From assembly GCA_023416695.1 (NCBI GenBank), contig JAEZGY010000062.1, positions 62,001 through 126,000 on the forward strand: a stretch of 64,000 nucleotides of DNA. The letters run 5' to 3'. The notes below the pieces were generated by a model. The model saw only the letters and a program-made list of their open reading frames with translations, was not told the DNA's origin and made no database searches. Numbering within the stretch: position 1 is the first letter of the stretch; every line of letters begins with the position of its first letter. Shown here in pieces: positions 17,235-25,239 of this stretch. The translations under genes were made by a program, and so were the position numbers. This DNA comes from Bacillota bacterium. GTDB taxonomy: Bacteria > Bacillota > Clostridia > Lachnospirales > Lachnospiraceae.

Positions 17235-17254
17235 ATGCTCAACTGTTTGAGCAT
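17235..17254. promoter_or_regulatory. Palindrome O1 in the metal-export promoter region
   Basis: ATGCTCAA, four bases, TTGAGCAT: a perfect eight-base inverted repeat just downstream of the -10 box of the HMA/ATPase promoter. Its half-site shares TTGAG with the two other palindromes in this gap. Confidence 0.7.
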
Positions 17255-17284
17255 ATTATAGTTGAGTGTATACTCAACTGTCAA
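17255..17284 (-). promoter_or_regulatory. Sigma-A promoter of the HMA-ATPase operon with embedded operator O2
   Basis: On the minus strand -35 TTGACA (17284-17279), an 18-base spacer and -10 TATAAT (17260-17255). The spacer holds AGTTGAGT, four bases, ACTCAACT (17260-17279), a perfect palindrome typical of ArsR/SmtB operators, so repressor and RNA polymerase must compete. Confidence 0.85.
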
Positions 17285-17332
17285 TCCTTTTTCCTGAAAA
17301 TATTTATCAATACCTAAGGATTTATCTAATGG

Positions 17333-17362
17333 TTGACAGTTGAATGGAAACTCAACTATAAT
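17333..17362 (+). promoter_or_regulatory. Sigma-A promoter of the ArsR-type gene with embedded operator O3
   Basis: -35 TTGACA (17333-17338), 18-base spacer, -10 TATAAT (17357-17362). AGTTGAAT, four bases, ACTCAACT (17338-17357) fills the spacer with one mismatch. The layout copies the divergent promoter, implying autoregulation. Confidence 0.85.
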
Positions 17363-17447
17363 AATAGATAATCACTATTAATTATATTAGGCTACTTATT
17401 AATATTTACAGGTCACTGTATTATTATTTCGGGAGATCAAAGAAATC

Positions 17448-17807
17448 ATGGGAAAATCAGAAGATAACAATTGTAATATTATTCATAAAGAGGTTGTGGA
17501 AGAGATATTAGCAAACATGCCTAAGAATTCTACATTCCAGAAAACTTCAGGCTTCTTTAAGGTGCTTGGAGATGAGACTAGAACCAAGATTCTTTGGGCT
17601 TTAAACCAGCATGAAATGTGTGTTTGTGATATTGCTACTGTTCTCGGTATGACCAAATCTGCTATTTCACACCAGCTTGCTACTTTAAAAAAAGCACACT
17701 TGGTAAAGAATCGTCGAGAAGGCAAAATCATCTACTATTCTCTAGATGATGACCATGTAAAATTAATGCTTGAGTCCGGTATGGAACATACGGCTCATGA
17801 AGAATAA
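17448..17807 (+). CDS. ArsR/SmtB-family metal-sensing repressor, CadC-like
   Basis: 119 residues. Winged-helix protein with the metal-site motif EMCVCDIAT at about residue 56 on helix alpha-3, followed by the recognition helix KSAISHQLATLKKAHLV and the wing RREGKIIYYSLDD. The C-terminal His/Glu-rich tail (MEHTAHEE) could form a second metal site as in CzrA/SmtB. Metal binding would release it from the three palindromes in the preceding 210 bases and induce export of the metal. It is divergent to the HMA-ATPase genes. The ribosome binding site is weak (GGGAG 12 bases upstream), so the start is less certain than the gene. Confidence 0.93.
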   Translation: MGKSEDNNCNIIHKEVVEEILANMPKNSTFQKTSGFFKVLGDETRTKILWALNQHEMCVCDIATVLGMTKSAISHQLATLKKAHLVKNRREGKIIYYSLDDDHVKLMLESGMEHTAHEE

Positions 17808-17853
17808 ATCAATATAAACAAAGAGTTTCGCTTGCGAAGCAATTTCCTATGTA

Positions 17854-17902
17854 ACAAAAAAGAAGTGGGTTCACCCTTTCTCTATGGGGGTGAGCCCACT
17901 TC
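17854..17902 (-). terminator. Terminator after the GNAT gene at 17.9 kb
   Basis: A 15-base-pair stem with one G-U pair (17862-17876 with 17888-17902) and an 11-base loop; on the minus strand it runs into TTTTTTG. It may also stop transcripts from the ArsR-type gene, but no T-run is present in that direction. Confidence 0.85.
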
Positions 17903-17914
17903 CTGCAATAAGTA

Positions 17915-18421
17915 TTATAGCGCTATTCTTTTTTCATACAATTTAAGGGATTCTCCTGATAAACATATCTCCTTTATAGGTGTAAATCCGTATTCCTCAT
18001 AATAGTTACATAACCCTTCAAGCTTTGCTCCACAGTCTAACCGAATAAAGGTCACACCTTTTTTATGTAACATTTCCTCTATATCGTTTAAAATTCGTTC
18101 TCCAATACCTTGTCCCTTGTACTTACGCTTGGTAGTGAAAGAATGTAGATAGCCTGATGAATCCGTTCTTTTCCCCCAAAATAATTCATCTTCCTCTTGA
18201 AGCCTAAACATACCTATAATGGTATTATGATCTGCTATAGCAAAGCGAAACTCACCCTTACTGATTCCTTCCAATATCCATTCTCTATACTGTACTAGTG
18301 GGTTGTGCCAATCCTGCCAATAGTCTATGTCTCTCTCTCTTAACCATTCTGCTGCTTCCTTCAGCATCAAAAATACTTCACTTGCCTCACTCATCATTAC
18401 TTTACGATATGTTAATTGCAT
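17915..18421 (-). CDS. GNAT-family N-acetyltransferase
   Basis: 168 residues from the ATG at 18421, preceded by GGGGAGG six bases upstream. A longer reading would overlap the previous gene. The acetyl-CoA-binding motif is TKRKYKGQGIGERILNDIEE, and the C-terminal segment RLDCGAKLEGLCNYYEEYGF is typical of GNAT enzymes. An N-terminal AAEWLRERDIDYWQDWHNP stretch is common in Clostridial GNAT proteins of unknown substrate. It starts 16 bases after the flavin-barrel gene and probably shares its transcript. Confidence 0.88.
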   Translation of the reverse strand: MQLTYRKVMMSEASEVFLMLKEAAEWLRERDIDYWQDWHNPLVQYREWILEGISKGEFRFAIADHNTIIGMFRLQEEDELFWGKRTDSSGYLHSFTTKRKYKGQGIGERILNDIEEMLHKKGVTFIRLDCGAKLEGLCNYYEEYGFTPIKEICLSGESLKLYEKRIAL

Positions 18422-18437
18422 TCTTTTCCTCCCCTTT

Positions 18438-18947
18438 TTAGTACTCCAACACTTGTCTGCTAGAATAGCCCTCTTTCTTAAAGTCTCCATTTAAAAAATC
18501 AATCCTACTTGGTACTACCTTTATGAGGTGCATTGGATGTGACATCTTACGTAAGGTGGCAAGTGGTATGTTTTTATATGCCACTAGCTTTTCAAATTCC
18601 GTAGAATCAAACTCAATCAGACTAGCTTTTCCAGTAATCTGCATTCCCTTTAGCTTAGTAAAACCCTCGTATTGATCATAAATGGCTAGGCATACATTGT
18701 CATTATCTTCTAGACCAACAAATTTCTGTCCACCCTCTGAGAACATATAGAAGGCACCCTCTAAGAAAGTATATTCAATAGGAGTGCATCGGATAAAGGT
18801 TCCAAACCCTGTAGCTAGTGCACAGGTATTGTTAGCCTTTATGTAATCTTCTACCGCCTGTAAAAGCTCACTCTTTGGCATCTTTACTGCAGTTTTATCT
18901 ACGTTTACCCAGTAATTTGCTGCTTCCCTAAATTCCATATGATTCAC
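18438..18947 (-). CDS. Pyridoxamine 5'-phosphate oxidase-like flavin split-barrel protein
   Basis: 169 residues. Residues about 38-130 (NTCALATGFGTFIRCTPIEY, VCLAIYDQYEGFTKLKGMQI) fit the FMN-binding split barrel of the PNPOx-like family, which includes nitroreductase-like and 5-nitroimidazole-resistance proteins. The start is GTG at 18947, with AGAGGTG five bases upstream; an ATG three codons later is possible. The precise reaction is unknown. Confidence 0.83.
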   Translation of the reverse strand: MNHMEFREAANYWVNVDKTAVKMPKSELLQAVEDYIKANNTCALATGFGTFIRCTPIEYTFLEGAFYMFSEGGQKFVGLEDNDNVCLAIYDQYEGFTKLKGMQITGKASLIEFDSTEFEKLVAYKNIPLATLRKMSHPMHLIKVVPSRIDFLNGDFKKEGYSSRQVLEY

Positions 18948-18985
18948 AACAACACCTCTTATTCTAATTGATAAACAACATTCTA

Positions 18986-19783
18986 TTATTTCTTAGGATT
19001 CAGGTGATACAAAGGCAACAATGGAATGAGAATTGGTGTATGATTAGCATAAGCATTGTATTCCTCATTGTCTCCATACCTCTTAATCTGGCGTTTTTCT
19101 AAGCGCTGCGCACCATTAAACATAACGTAAACAATACAGAGATAGGCTACCACAGCAAGAATCCACTGACCTGCACCTATAAATAATCCACAACCGGACA
19201 TAAAAATTCCCGTCCAAAATAAAATCTCTCCAAAATAATTTGGACAGCGAACCACACGGTACAGTCCTTTCATAGCCACCATATCTGGTCTTTCCTTCTT
19301 CTGTTTCGTCTTTTGCATATCAGCTACTGACTCTATCAGTAAAGCTACTACACAAATACCAATGCCAACCTGACCGAATATGTCAGAGTTTTCCCCATTA
19401 TAGTACCGATAAAAGACCATAGACGTCTGGCCTACATATAGAATGGAAACACTAACCCAAATTGCCACTTTTACAAAGAACGGCACTTTGGATTCCTCTC
19501 CGGCCACTTCCTTTATGACCTTTTGATAGGCCTTACTTTTTATTTCTCTAGCAAGAAGGAAGCCAGAAAGTCGAATTCCATAGATTACAAGTAATGCACA
19601 AAGCAGGTATAACGTAATGTCCACCTTATCTTTAGAAACTAGATTAAATACCGCAATTGTAATACCAATTCCACTTACCGAAAAGCCGTACCCGATGGAT
19701 AAGAAATATACATATTTGTAAAAGCCCACTCCACAAAGTACAGCACTTACAAGTAGCATAATTCCAAGATAATTCCATCCCAT
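18986..19783 (-). CDS. DUF1295-type integral membrane protein (steroid-reductase/methyltransferase-like)
   Basis: 265 residues with about seven hydrophobic spans. The C-terminal part YRVVRCPNYFGEILFWTGIF and NGAQRLEKRQIKRYGDNEEY matches the conserved region of DUF1295 and isoprenylcysteine-methyltransferase/steroid 5-alpha-reductase-like proteins. Members reduce or methylate lipid-like substrates. The start ATG overlaps the previous gene's stop (TAATG), so the two are translationally coupled. The substrate is unknown. Confidence 0.85.
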   Translation of the reverse strand: MGWNYLGIMLLVSAVLCGVGFYKYVYFLSIGYGFSVSGIGITIAVFNLVSKDKVDITLYLLCALLVIYGIRLSGFLLAREIKSKAYQKVIKEVAGEESKVPFFVKVAIWVSVSILYVGQTSMVFYRYYNGENSDIFGQVGIGICVVALLIESVADMQKTKQKKERPDMVAMKGLYRVVRCPNYFGEILFWTGIFMSGCGLFIGAGQWILAVVAYLCIVYVMFNGAQRLEKRQIKRYGDNEEYNAYANHTPILIPLLPLYHLNPKK

Positions 19784-20640
19784 TAGTAATCTCCCTCCTT
19801 AGAAAAACTCTCTTTAATGTATTGTGCAAAGCTTTGTTCTCCATATTGTACTGATCCTACCATCTCCTCTGTTAATGTCCACTTGGAGAACTTAATAAGT
19901 CCTTCCTTACCATTTTTCTTTAGGCGATTAACAAAGGCAAGAATAGTAAATAGCACTGCCGGTGCTCTCTTAATCACCGGAGGTTTCCCTGCTGCCTCAA
20001 AGCACAGATTAGCAATCTCCTCATAGGAATAGGTTTCTTTTCCTCCTATGTCATAAGTTTTATTATCATCTAGCATATGCTCCACTATGTACTGTGCCAA
20101 ATCTTCTGTAGCAATGACATTGGCATGAACTGGCTTCTTACCTAATAAGCTTACAGAGCCCTTCTCTATCATTGGGCGAAAAACCTTCACTATGTCGTAA
20201 AAATATCCCGTTGGACGGACAATCATGTACTGTATACCACTTTCCTTAAGCCTCTCCTCAAACTGAAACTTTGCATAAAGCATAGGTACGTCTGGTGCCT
20301 TGTCTGCTTTTAATACTGAAACATAAGCAAAATGCCTTACTCCTGCCTTTAAGGCTTCCTTCAGCAAATTCAGATTTCCTTGATAGTCAATCTGTTCATT
20401 GGTTACTGATGGGCTTCCTTTCGTAAGTCCCACAGTAGATATTACTACTTCAGCCCCTTCACATAATCCCTCCAAGGTAGCAGGAATGGTCACATCTATC
20501 TTGTGATAGGTATAGCTATTACCCGCATCTTCTCTAGGCTCCATACAGTCAAGGGCGACAACCTCATGGCCACTCTTAAGTAACACAGTCAAAATATCAC
20601 TGCCTAAATGTCCATAGGCACCTGCAAGAACAATCTTCAT
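19783..20640 (-). CDS. NAD(P)-binding NmrA/SDR-type protein
   Basis: 285 residues from the ATG at 20640, which has AGGAGGTG four bases upstream. The Rossmann motif GAYGHLGSDI is at residues 6-15, followed by ALDCMEPRED for the cofactor ribose. The atypical (extended) SDR fold is supported by RPTGYFYDIV and the EDLAQYIVEHML segment. It resembles proteins used as NAD(P)H-dependent reductases or redox sensors. It is coupled to the DUF1295 gene by a TAATG overlap, which suggests that the two act on one membrane substrate (inference). Confidence 0.87.
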   Translation of the reverse strand: MKIVLAGAYGHLGSDILTVLLKSGHEVVALDCMEPREDAGNSYTYHKIDVTIPATLEGLCEGAEVVISTVGLTKGSPSVTNEQIDYQGNLNLLKEALKAGVRHFAYVSVLKADKAPDVPMLYAKFQFEERLKESGIQYMIVRPTGYFYDIVKVFRPMIEKGSVSLLGKKPVHANVIATEDLAQYIVEHMLDDNKTYDIGGKETYSYEEIANLCFEAAGKPPVIKRAPAVLFTILAFVNRLKKNGKEGLIKFSKWTLTEEMVGSVQYGEQSFAQYIKESFSKEGDY

Positions 20641-20725
20641 ATGACACCTCCTAATATAAAATTCATCATCACTGACTTCTAAGCCGTCCACATTCTATCT
20701 TTTATGGAATAGATTTACTTAATAT

Positions 20726-20774
20726 TATAGGTCTGTCTATGTAATTATGCAACAACTTGACCTAATGACCTATA
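20726..20774. repeat. Inverted TATAGGTC/GACCTATA with a tandem GACCTA repeat
   Basis: TATAGGTC (20726-20733) and GACCTATA (20767-20774) form a perfect inverted repeat 33 bases apart; GACCTA occurs twice in tandem eight bases apart at its right end. It lies upstream of the promoter of the cell-wall hydrolase gene, so it may be an activator or repressor site. Confidence 0.45.
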
Positions 20775-20780
20775 AAAGCA

Positions 20781-20809
20781 TTGCCAATTCCACCATTTTA
20801 TACTATAAT
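20781..20809 (+). promoter_or_regulatory. Sigma-A promoter of the SH3-SleB gene
   Basis: -35 TTGCCA (20781-20786), 17-base spacer, -10 TATAAT (20804-20809), about 45 bases before the expected start codon. Confidence 0.7.
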
Positions 20810-20861
20810 TATTACGAATATATTAACATTATATCAAAAATATTAACTATGAGGTATAGAT

Positions 20862-22214
20862 ATGAAAGGTAAAATGATTGAAGCTATAGTAGTTATTGCT
20901 GCAATCGCTGTGGTTTCAGTAACACAATCTATCCGTACATCAGATCTGGAATCTACCGCACCTGTAACTACCTATGTAGAAGCCCCATCAACAACTCAGC
21001 CTAGTGCTACAAGACAAGCTTTGCATACACTAGAGCCTACGGTCACTCCAGAAGCTACTGATATCCCAGAGCCTACCATTATGCCTGAAGTAACGGTAAC
21101 ACCTGAGCCTACAGTTATCCCTGAGCCTACCAGCTCACCAGAGGCTGTCATAAAAGAAGGAATTGTAACCTCAGCTTCTAGCGTAAACATTAGGCAAAAG
21201 GCATCCACCGATTCTGCAATCGTTGGGAAATTATACACAGGAGCTGTACTTACTATTGAAAACGAACAAAACGGATGGTACTCTATCTCCTCTGGCAATG
21301 TAAAAGGATATGTCAGCAGTGACTTAATCACTGTTTCAGATAATATAGATGCATTAAAAAAGAAATATCAATATTCCTATGCTGTAGTTGGCGTAAAATT
21401 GTTAAATGCCCGAAGCCAAGCCTCAACGGATGCCAGTGTAGTAACAAAGTTAGAAGCAAACAGCCAGCATAAGGTACTGTCTGTGAAAGGTGATTGGGTA
21501 CAAATAGCCCTCTACAATACAGAAATGGTAGGCTATGTTAGTAAAGAATACGTAAGCATAAAATCGAAAGAACTTACTGCAGTCAGTATAGAAGAGGACA
21601 AACAAACAAAACAGTCTATCCAAGTAAAACTAACACAGTTGCAACAGGAGCAGGTAGAAACACAAAATCCTACCTCTACTATAGCACCTACTGTAACTCC
21701 TAGTCCTACTAGAACTCCAACACCTACTAAGACTCCTACAGCAACTAAAACTCCTACGCCTACTAAGACTCCATCAGCAACCAAAACTCCTACGCCTACT
21801 AATGCTACCGTACCAAGCGTAGGAAGTTCTCTTACTAACAGTAAAGAGGACCAGCTTAAGCTTCTTTCTTGTATTATCTACTGTGAGTCAGGGTATGAGA
21901 CCTATGAAGGTAAACTTGCCGTTGCAAATGTTATTTTGAACCGTGTAAAATCATCCAGTTATCCCAATACCATAAAAGGAGTCGTATATCAGAAGAGTCA
22001 GTTTTCTCCTGCCTCTAGTGGCAGACTAGAAACCCAGCTAAAGAAATACTCCTCCTATTCCACCAAGTCGCAGCTAGAGTGTATTCAAGCAGCCAAAGAA
22101 GCACTTGCTGGAAGCAATAATGTCGGAAAACGAACAAACTTTAGAAGTTCCATGTCTGTATCAATTGATGAAAAGCCAAACGCTATCCAGATTGGTGCAC
22201 ATGTTTTTTGGTAA
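20862..22214 (+). CDS. Secreted SH3-domain cell-wall hydrolase of the SleB family
   Basis: 450 residues. A hydrophobic N-terminal signal/anchor (about 5-22), a Thr/Pro/Glu-rich spacer (about 30-97), an SH3b domain (about 100-160, VNIRQKASTDSAIVGKLYTG), a second SH3b domain (about 170-228), a TP-repeat linker (about 270-320) and a C-terminal SleB/CwlJ-type domain (about 328-450). The likely catalytic Glu342 is in IIYCESGYE, followed by KLAVANVILNRV and the QFSP element. It would cut peptidoglycan. SleB proteins act on spore cortex, but the sigma-A-like promoter, long linker and SH3 domains fit a vegetative or mother-cell wall enzyme. It is one of the few plus-strand genes. Confidence 0.92.
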   Translation: MKGKMIEAIVVIAAIAVVSVTQSIRTSDLESTAPVTTYVEAPSTTQPSATRQALHTLEPTVTPEATDIPEPTIMPEVTVTPEPTVIPEPTSSPEAVIKEGIVTSASSVNIRQKASTDSAIVGKLYTGAVLTIENEQNGWYSISSGNVKGYVSSDLITVSDNIDALKKKYQYSYAVVGVKLLNARSQASTDASVVTKLEANSQHKVLSVKGDWVQIALYNTEMVGYVSKEYVSIKSKELTAVSIEEDKQTKQSIQVKLTQLQQEQVETQNPTSTIAPTVTPSPTRTPTPTKTPTATKTPTPTKTPSATKTPTPTNATVPSVGSSLTNSKEDQLKLLSCIIYCESGYETYEGKLAVANVILNRVKSSSYPNTIKGVVYQKSQFSPASSGRLETQLKKYSSYSTKSQLECIQAAKEALAGSNNVGKRTNFRSSMSVSIDEKPNAIQIGAHVFW

Positions 22215-22220
22215 ATTTTA

Positions 22221-22284
22221 AGCCCTTTACTGAGTATAAGGACGGTTGGTCAAGAAACCACGTACAATTACTTCGCAAAGGGCT
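22221..22284. other. Gap after the SleB-type gene: weak hairpin
   Basis: AGCCCTTT (22221-22228) and AAAGGGCT (22277-22284) can pair around a 48-base loop between two convergent genes. A T-poor tail makes it a doubtful terminator. I see no other feature in 22285-22362. Confidence 0.3.
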
Positions 22285-22362
22285 ATATTTATAAGAGGAG
22301 GAGTAGGGAGTCCACCAAACTTCTACTGGTAGACCACCCTTATACAAAAATTCTTTATAATG

Positions 22363-23253
22363 TTAAATTATTTTCAATTCTTTTAATCTATCTCTTATTG
22401 CATTTTTCTCTTTTTCACTTGCCGGAATAAATGGAGAACGTGGATAACATTTTACAATGTCACGAATCTCCAGCATAGCATAGATTGCTAACTGAGTAGA
22501 TTTTGCCAAGTACATAATGTCGCGCATTTCATTGACCACAAACTGGGTCTCCCTACACGCAGCAAAATCCCCCTCCATTCCTTCTTTATAAAGTTTTTGA
22601 CATATCTCAGGAAATGCATTACCTATACCAGGAATAAAACCTTCACAACCTAATGCACATGCAGATAGCCACATTGCTTCCGTACCCAAGGCAACATCAA
22701 ACGTATCATCCTTTAGTAAACGCATATAGTTGGCATGTAACATAATATCAAAGGTAGCATCTTTTACACCATTTACTCCCACATCCTTCTTTAGTCTCTC
22801 CAATAATTGTAGACTCATTGGATACCCTTGGAACCCAGGATTGTTATACACATAAACAGCAGCTTTTCCCTTCACTGCCTCTACAATAGCACTAAAATAT
22901 TCACAGATGTCATCATCTGAATGTTTAAAATAATAAGGCCCTACTGCAGATACTGCATCTACTCCAGTATTTACTGCATGATCTGCCATGCGTGCTGCAC
23001 TAATACTGTCAGCTGTACCAATATGAGCAATTACTGGGATTTTCCCCTGTGTAGTGTCAACAACTGTCTCAACTACCTTCTTTCGCTCATCTTCAGTCAT
23101 CATTACACCTGCTCCGTAAGAGCCATTAATAAATAAACCATTTACTTTATCATTTAAAAAGAATACTAAGGTTTTTAAACTTTCATAATCCACCTGTCCA
23201 TCCTTTGTAAATGGAGTAAGCATTGGTGGAATAACACCTTTCATTCTAAACAT
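22363..23253 (-). CDS. DapA-family pyruvate-dependent lyase/aldolase
   Basis: 296 residues, the family's normal size. The fold is a TIM barrel with a Schiff-base lysine at about 164 (VNGVKDATFD) and the Tyr in YVYNNPG. The phosphate/carboxylate loop is GSYGAGVMMTEDE in place of GTTGE. Members include dihydrodipicolinate synthase, N-acetylneuraminate lyase and 2-keto-3-deoxy sugar acid aldolases or dehydratases. Being the last gene of a sugar-acid catabolic operon, a role in cleaving or dehydrating a 2-keto-3-deoxy acid is more likely than lysine synthesis (inference). Confidence 0.9.
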   Translation of the reverse strand: MFRMKGVIPPMLTPFTKDGQVDYESLKTLVFFLNDKVNGLFINGSYGAGVMMTEDERKKVVETVVDTTQGKIPVIAHIGTADSISAARMADHAVNTGVDAVSAVGPYYFKHSDDDICEYFSAIVEAVKGKAAVYVYNNPGFQGYPMSLQLLERLKKDVGVNGVKDATFDIMLHANYMRLLKDDTFDVALGTEAMWLSACALGCEGFIPGIGNAFPEICQKLYKEGMEGDFAACRETQFVVNEMRDIMYLAKSTQLAIYAMLEIRDIVKCYPRSPFIPASEKEKNAIRDRLKELKII

Positions 23254-23295
23254 CGTAAGTCCTCCTTTATCCTTAGCATAAACATAGCATACGCT

Positions 23296-24327
23296 TTATT
23301 TAGAACAACTTTTCTGCTGCAAATACTGCTTTGCTATAGCAATACTTCCTTGAATCGTTAACTTATTGATTTGCTCCATATCTGAAATATAACGAATCTT
23401 CAGCTTCTTGCCATATCGTTTTTTCAAAAAATACTCGTACATCTTGCAACGATTTTCTTGCCCGTATAATACATACTCATTGTTGGCCAAGCCTCGATGG
23501 CGCATATTGTCAAATATCTTTAAATCATCTACTGCAATTGCTGCGTCCGCAAAAATCTGTCGTTCCCAACTAGTAGTTTGTAATAACACTTCCATTAAAC
23601 GAGGCATCAACATCGTTCTAACCAGGCCATAATTGGACACACATTCTAAGGCGGCATCTAACAATTCCTCATAGGAATATTTCCCCTTTCCTTCATTGTC
23701 CATTAAAGTAATACTTTTTCCTATGTTTGTAGATTGCACGATTGCTTCATATAGTTGTCCGCTTATGGTAGTACTACTTGCTGTTATACGCCCATGACTG
23801 TCTACAAAAATAATTTTTGTATGTGAGCTTAAGGCCACAATACTACAAGGGTTTTGAATATGCTGTTGTTGCATTATTCCTACACATTGCACTTCTTCAC
23901 CGCGCATAAAATCAATATTGCATAGATCCTTTATTCCCACCTGGCCGCCATAGGAATTTCTTATTCCCGGAACAAATAATATTGGACATCCAATGTTCAA
24001 TAGCTTGTTGGCTTCAACCTCTATGATATTATTCGCCAAATCTTCTATTCCGATTGGCGCCATTAGATGTGGAATTTCAATCAGCCCTGTCTCAGATGTT
24101 ATCATGCCTGATGCAATGGCAAATGATATCTTATCATTATCAATCTGATTATCCTTTAGAACCTTATTATATAGGTCTTCAATTCCTTTACGTAGGATGT
24201 CAATTTTCCCTGAAATTGCAGTATCCCTTACGCCAATCTTTTCTCTTCCTGAGGCAACAATGTGATCTTTATCATCTACAACAAATATGCGGGTAAACGT
24301 TGTGCCACAGTCTATTACCGTGAACAT
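23296..24327 (-). CDS. dgoK: 2-dehydro-3-deoxygalactonokinase (DgoK family)
   Basis: 343 residues from the ATG at 24327, with AAGGAG seven bases upstream; an earlier ATG lacks a proper site. It is an ASKHA-fold sugar-acid kinase. The phosphate motif VIDCGTTFTRIFVVDD starts the protein, and FVPGIRN, MRGEEVQ and LSSHTKIIFVD are hallmark DgoK segments. It would phosphorylate 2-keto-3-deoxygalactonate (or a related acid) at C6 before aldol cleavage. A second DgoK lies at 57 kb. A PfkB-type KDG kinase is in the same operon, so the two kinases probably handle different epimers or intermediates. Confidence 0.93.
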   Translation of the reverse strand: MFTVIDCGTTFTRIFVVDDKDHIVASGREKIGVRDTAISGKIDILRKGIEDLYNKVLKDNQIDNDKISFAIASGMITSETGLIEIPHLMAPIGIEDLANNIIEVEANKLLNIGCPILFVPGIRNSYGGQVGIKDLCNIDFMRGEEVQCVGIMQQQHIQNPCSIVALSSHTKIIFVDSHGRITASSTTISGQLYEAIVQSTNIGKSITLMDNEGKGKYSYEELLDAALECVSNYGLVRTMLMPRLMEVLLQTTSWERQIFADAAIAVDDLKIFDNMRHRGLANNEYVLYGQENRCKMYEYFLKKRYGKKLKIRYISDMEQINKLTIQGSIAIAKQYLQQKSCSK

Positions 24328-24414
24328 CCCATCTCTCCTTATTTGTTTCATCTAGTGAATCTGTGTTTCAAAATACTTTTTTATGTAAACTGCCCGCAAA
24401 CACGGACAGCGCTA

Positions 24415-25230
24415 TTAAACATATGGCATGATTTCTGCAGTAATTTCACGTGCTACTCTACGAGCCTCTGCTAATAGGAGTTCTTTACGCTCTCCCAAAA
24501 CCATCTCTCGCATACCCGCAACGCTAAATGCTGCAACCATCTCGCCTTTTTTATTTAGCAAAGGTGCACAGATACTGGATATAAAATCTTCATTTTCACA
24601 ATCGTTAATTGCAATTCCAGTTTCCCTAATCTCCAACAATTCCTTTCTCAGTTCCTCTTCCTCAACAATGGTTCTTTCTGTAATTTTACTTCTCGGAACC
24701 TGCTGTAAGTATTCATTAAGCTTCTCATCCGAAAAATGAGAAAGAAACAATCTGCCCATTCCAGTAGAATATAATGGAGATGCTGCCCCTGACTGTACCA
24801 TTAGCTGTGCCCATGTTGGTACTTGCTTTGGAAAAATCTTAGCTAGATATACGATATTATAACGTTCGCGAACACTTAAATAACAAATCAAACCAGTATT
24901 GCTGGCTAAAATCTGTAAATGTCTTATAGCAATGTCTCGCCAATCCATCTTTTCGTATTTTGCCATCCCAAGACGGACTAACATAATTCCCAGACTATAC
25001 TTCTTACGATCCGAATCATAAGCAATAAAATCTTCATTTTGCAAGGTTGTAAGTAACCGTAATGTCGTACTTTTTGTTAAACCAATCTGTGCACTGATTT
25101 CTGTTAAAGACATTTCTTCACTATTATTATTTAAAAAAACCTTTAGTACACTTAAGGCACGCTGAACGGCCTGAATATTATAATCAGCCAAAAATTTTAC
25201 CTCTTTTCGTTCTAGTTTAGAAGTAGCCAC
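24415..25230 (-). CDS. IclR-family transcriptional regulator
   Basis: 271 residues as given, from a GTG at 25230 with no good ribosome binding site. A TTG at 25191 has AGAGGT seven bases upstream and gives 258 residues, so that start is at least as likely. The N-terminal winged helix is NIQAVQRALSVLKVF with ISAQIGLTKSTTLRLLTTL, and the C-terminal IclR effector domain (GRLFLSHFSDEKL, GIAINDCENEDFISSICAPL) binds small ligands. It sits between an RraA-family gene and dgoK, inside the operon it probably regulates. An IclR-dgoK pair also occurs at 56-58 kb. Confidence 0.93.
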   Translation of the reverse strand: MATSKLERKEVKFLADYNIQAVQRALSVLKVFLNNNSEEMSLTEISAQIGLTKSTTLRLLTTLQNEDFIAYDSDRKKYSLGIMLVRLGMAKYEKMDWRDIAIRHLQILASNTGLICYLSVRERYNIVYLAKIFPKQVPTWAQLMVQSGAASPLYSTGMGRLFLSHFSDEKLNEYLQQVPRSKITERTIVEEEELRKELLEIRETGIAINDCENEDFISSICAPLLNKKGEMVAAFSVAGMREMVLGERKELLLAEARRVAREITAEIMPYV

Positions 25231-25239
25231 TCTTTACCA

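Noticed and set aside
21533..21784. Minus-strand Val/Gly-rich reading frame opposite the SleB-type gene
   Set aside because: It mirrors the TP-repeat linker; no initiation signal and a well-supported gene on the other strand.
21690..21810. Short tandem repeats that could suggest a CRISPR array
   Set aside because: They are codons of the Thr/Pro linker inside a gene, with no spacers of constant size and no cas genes.
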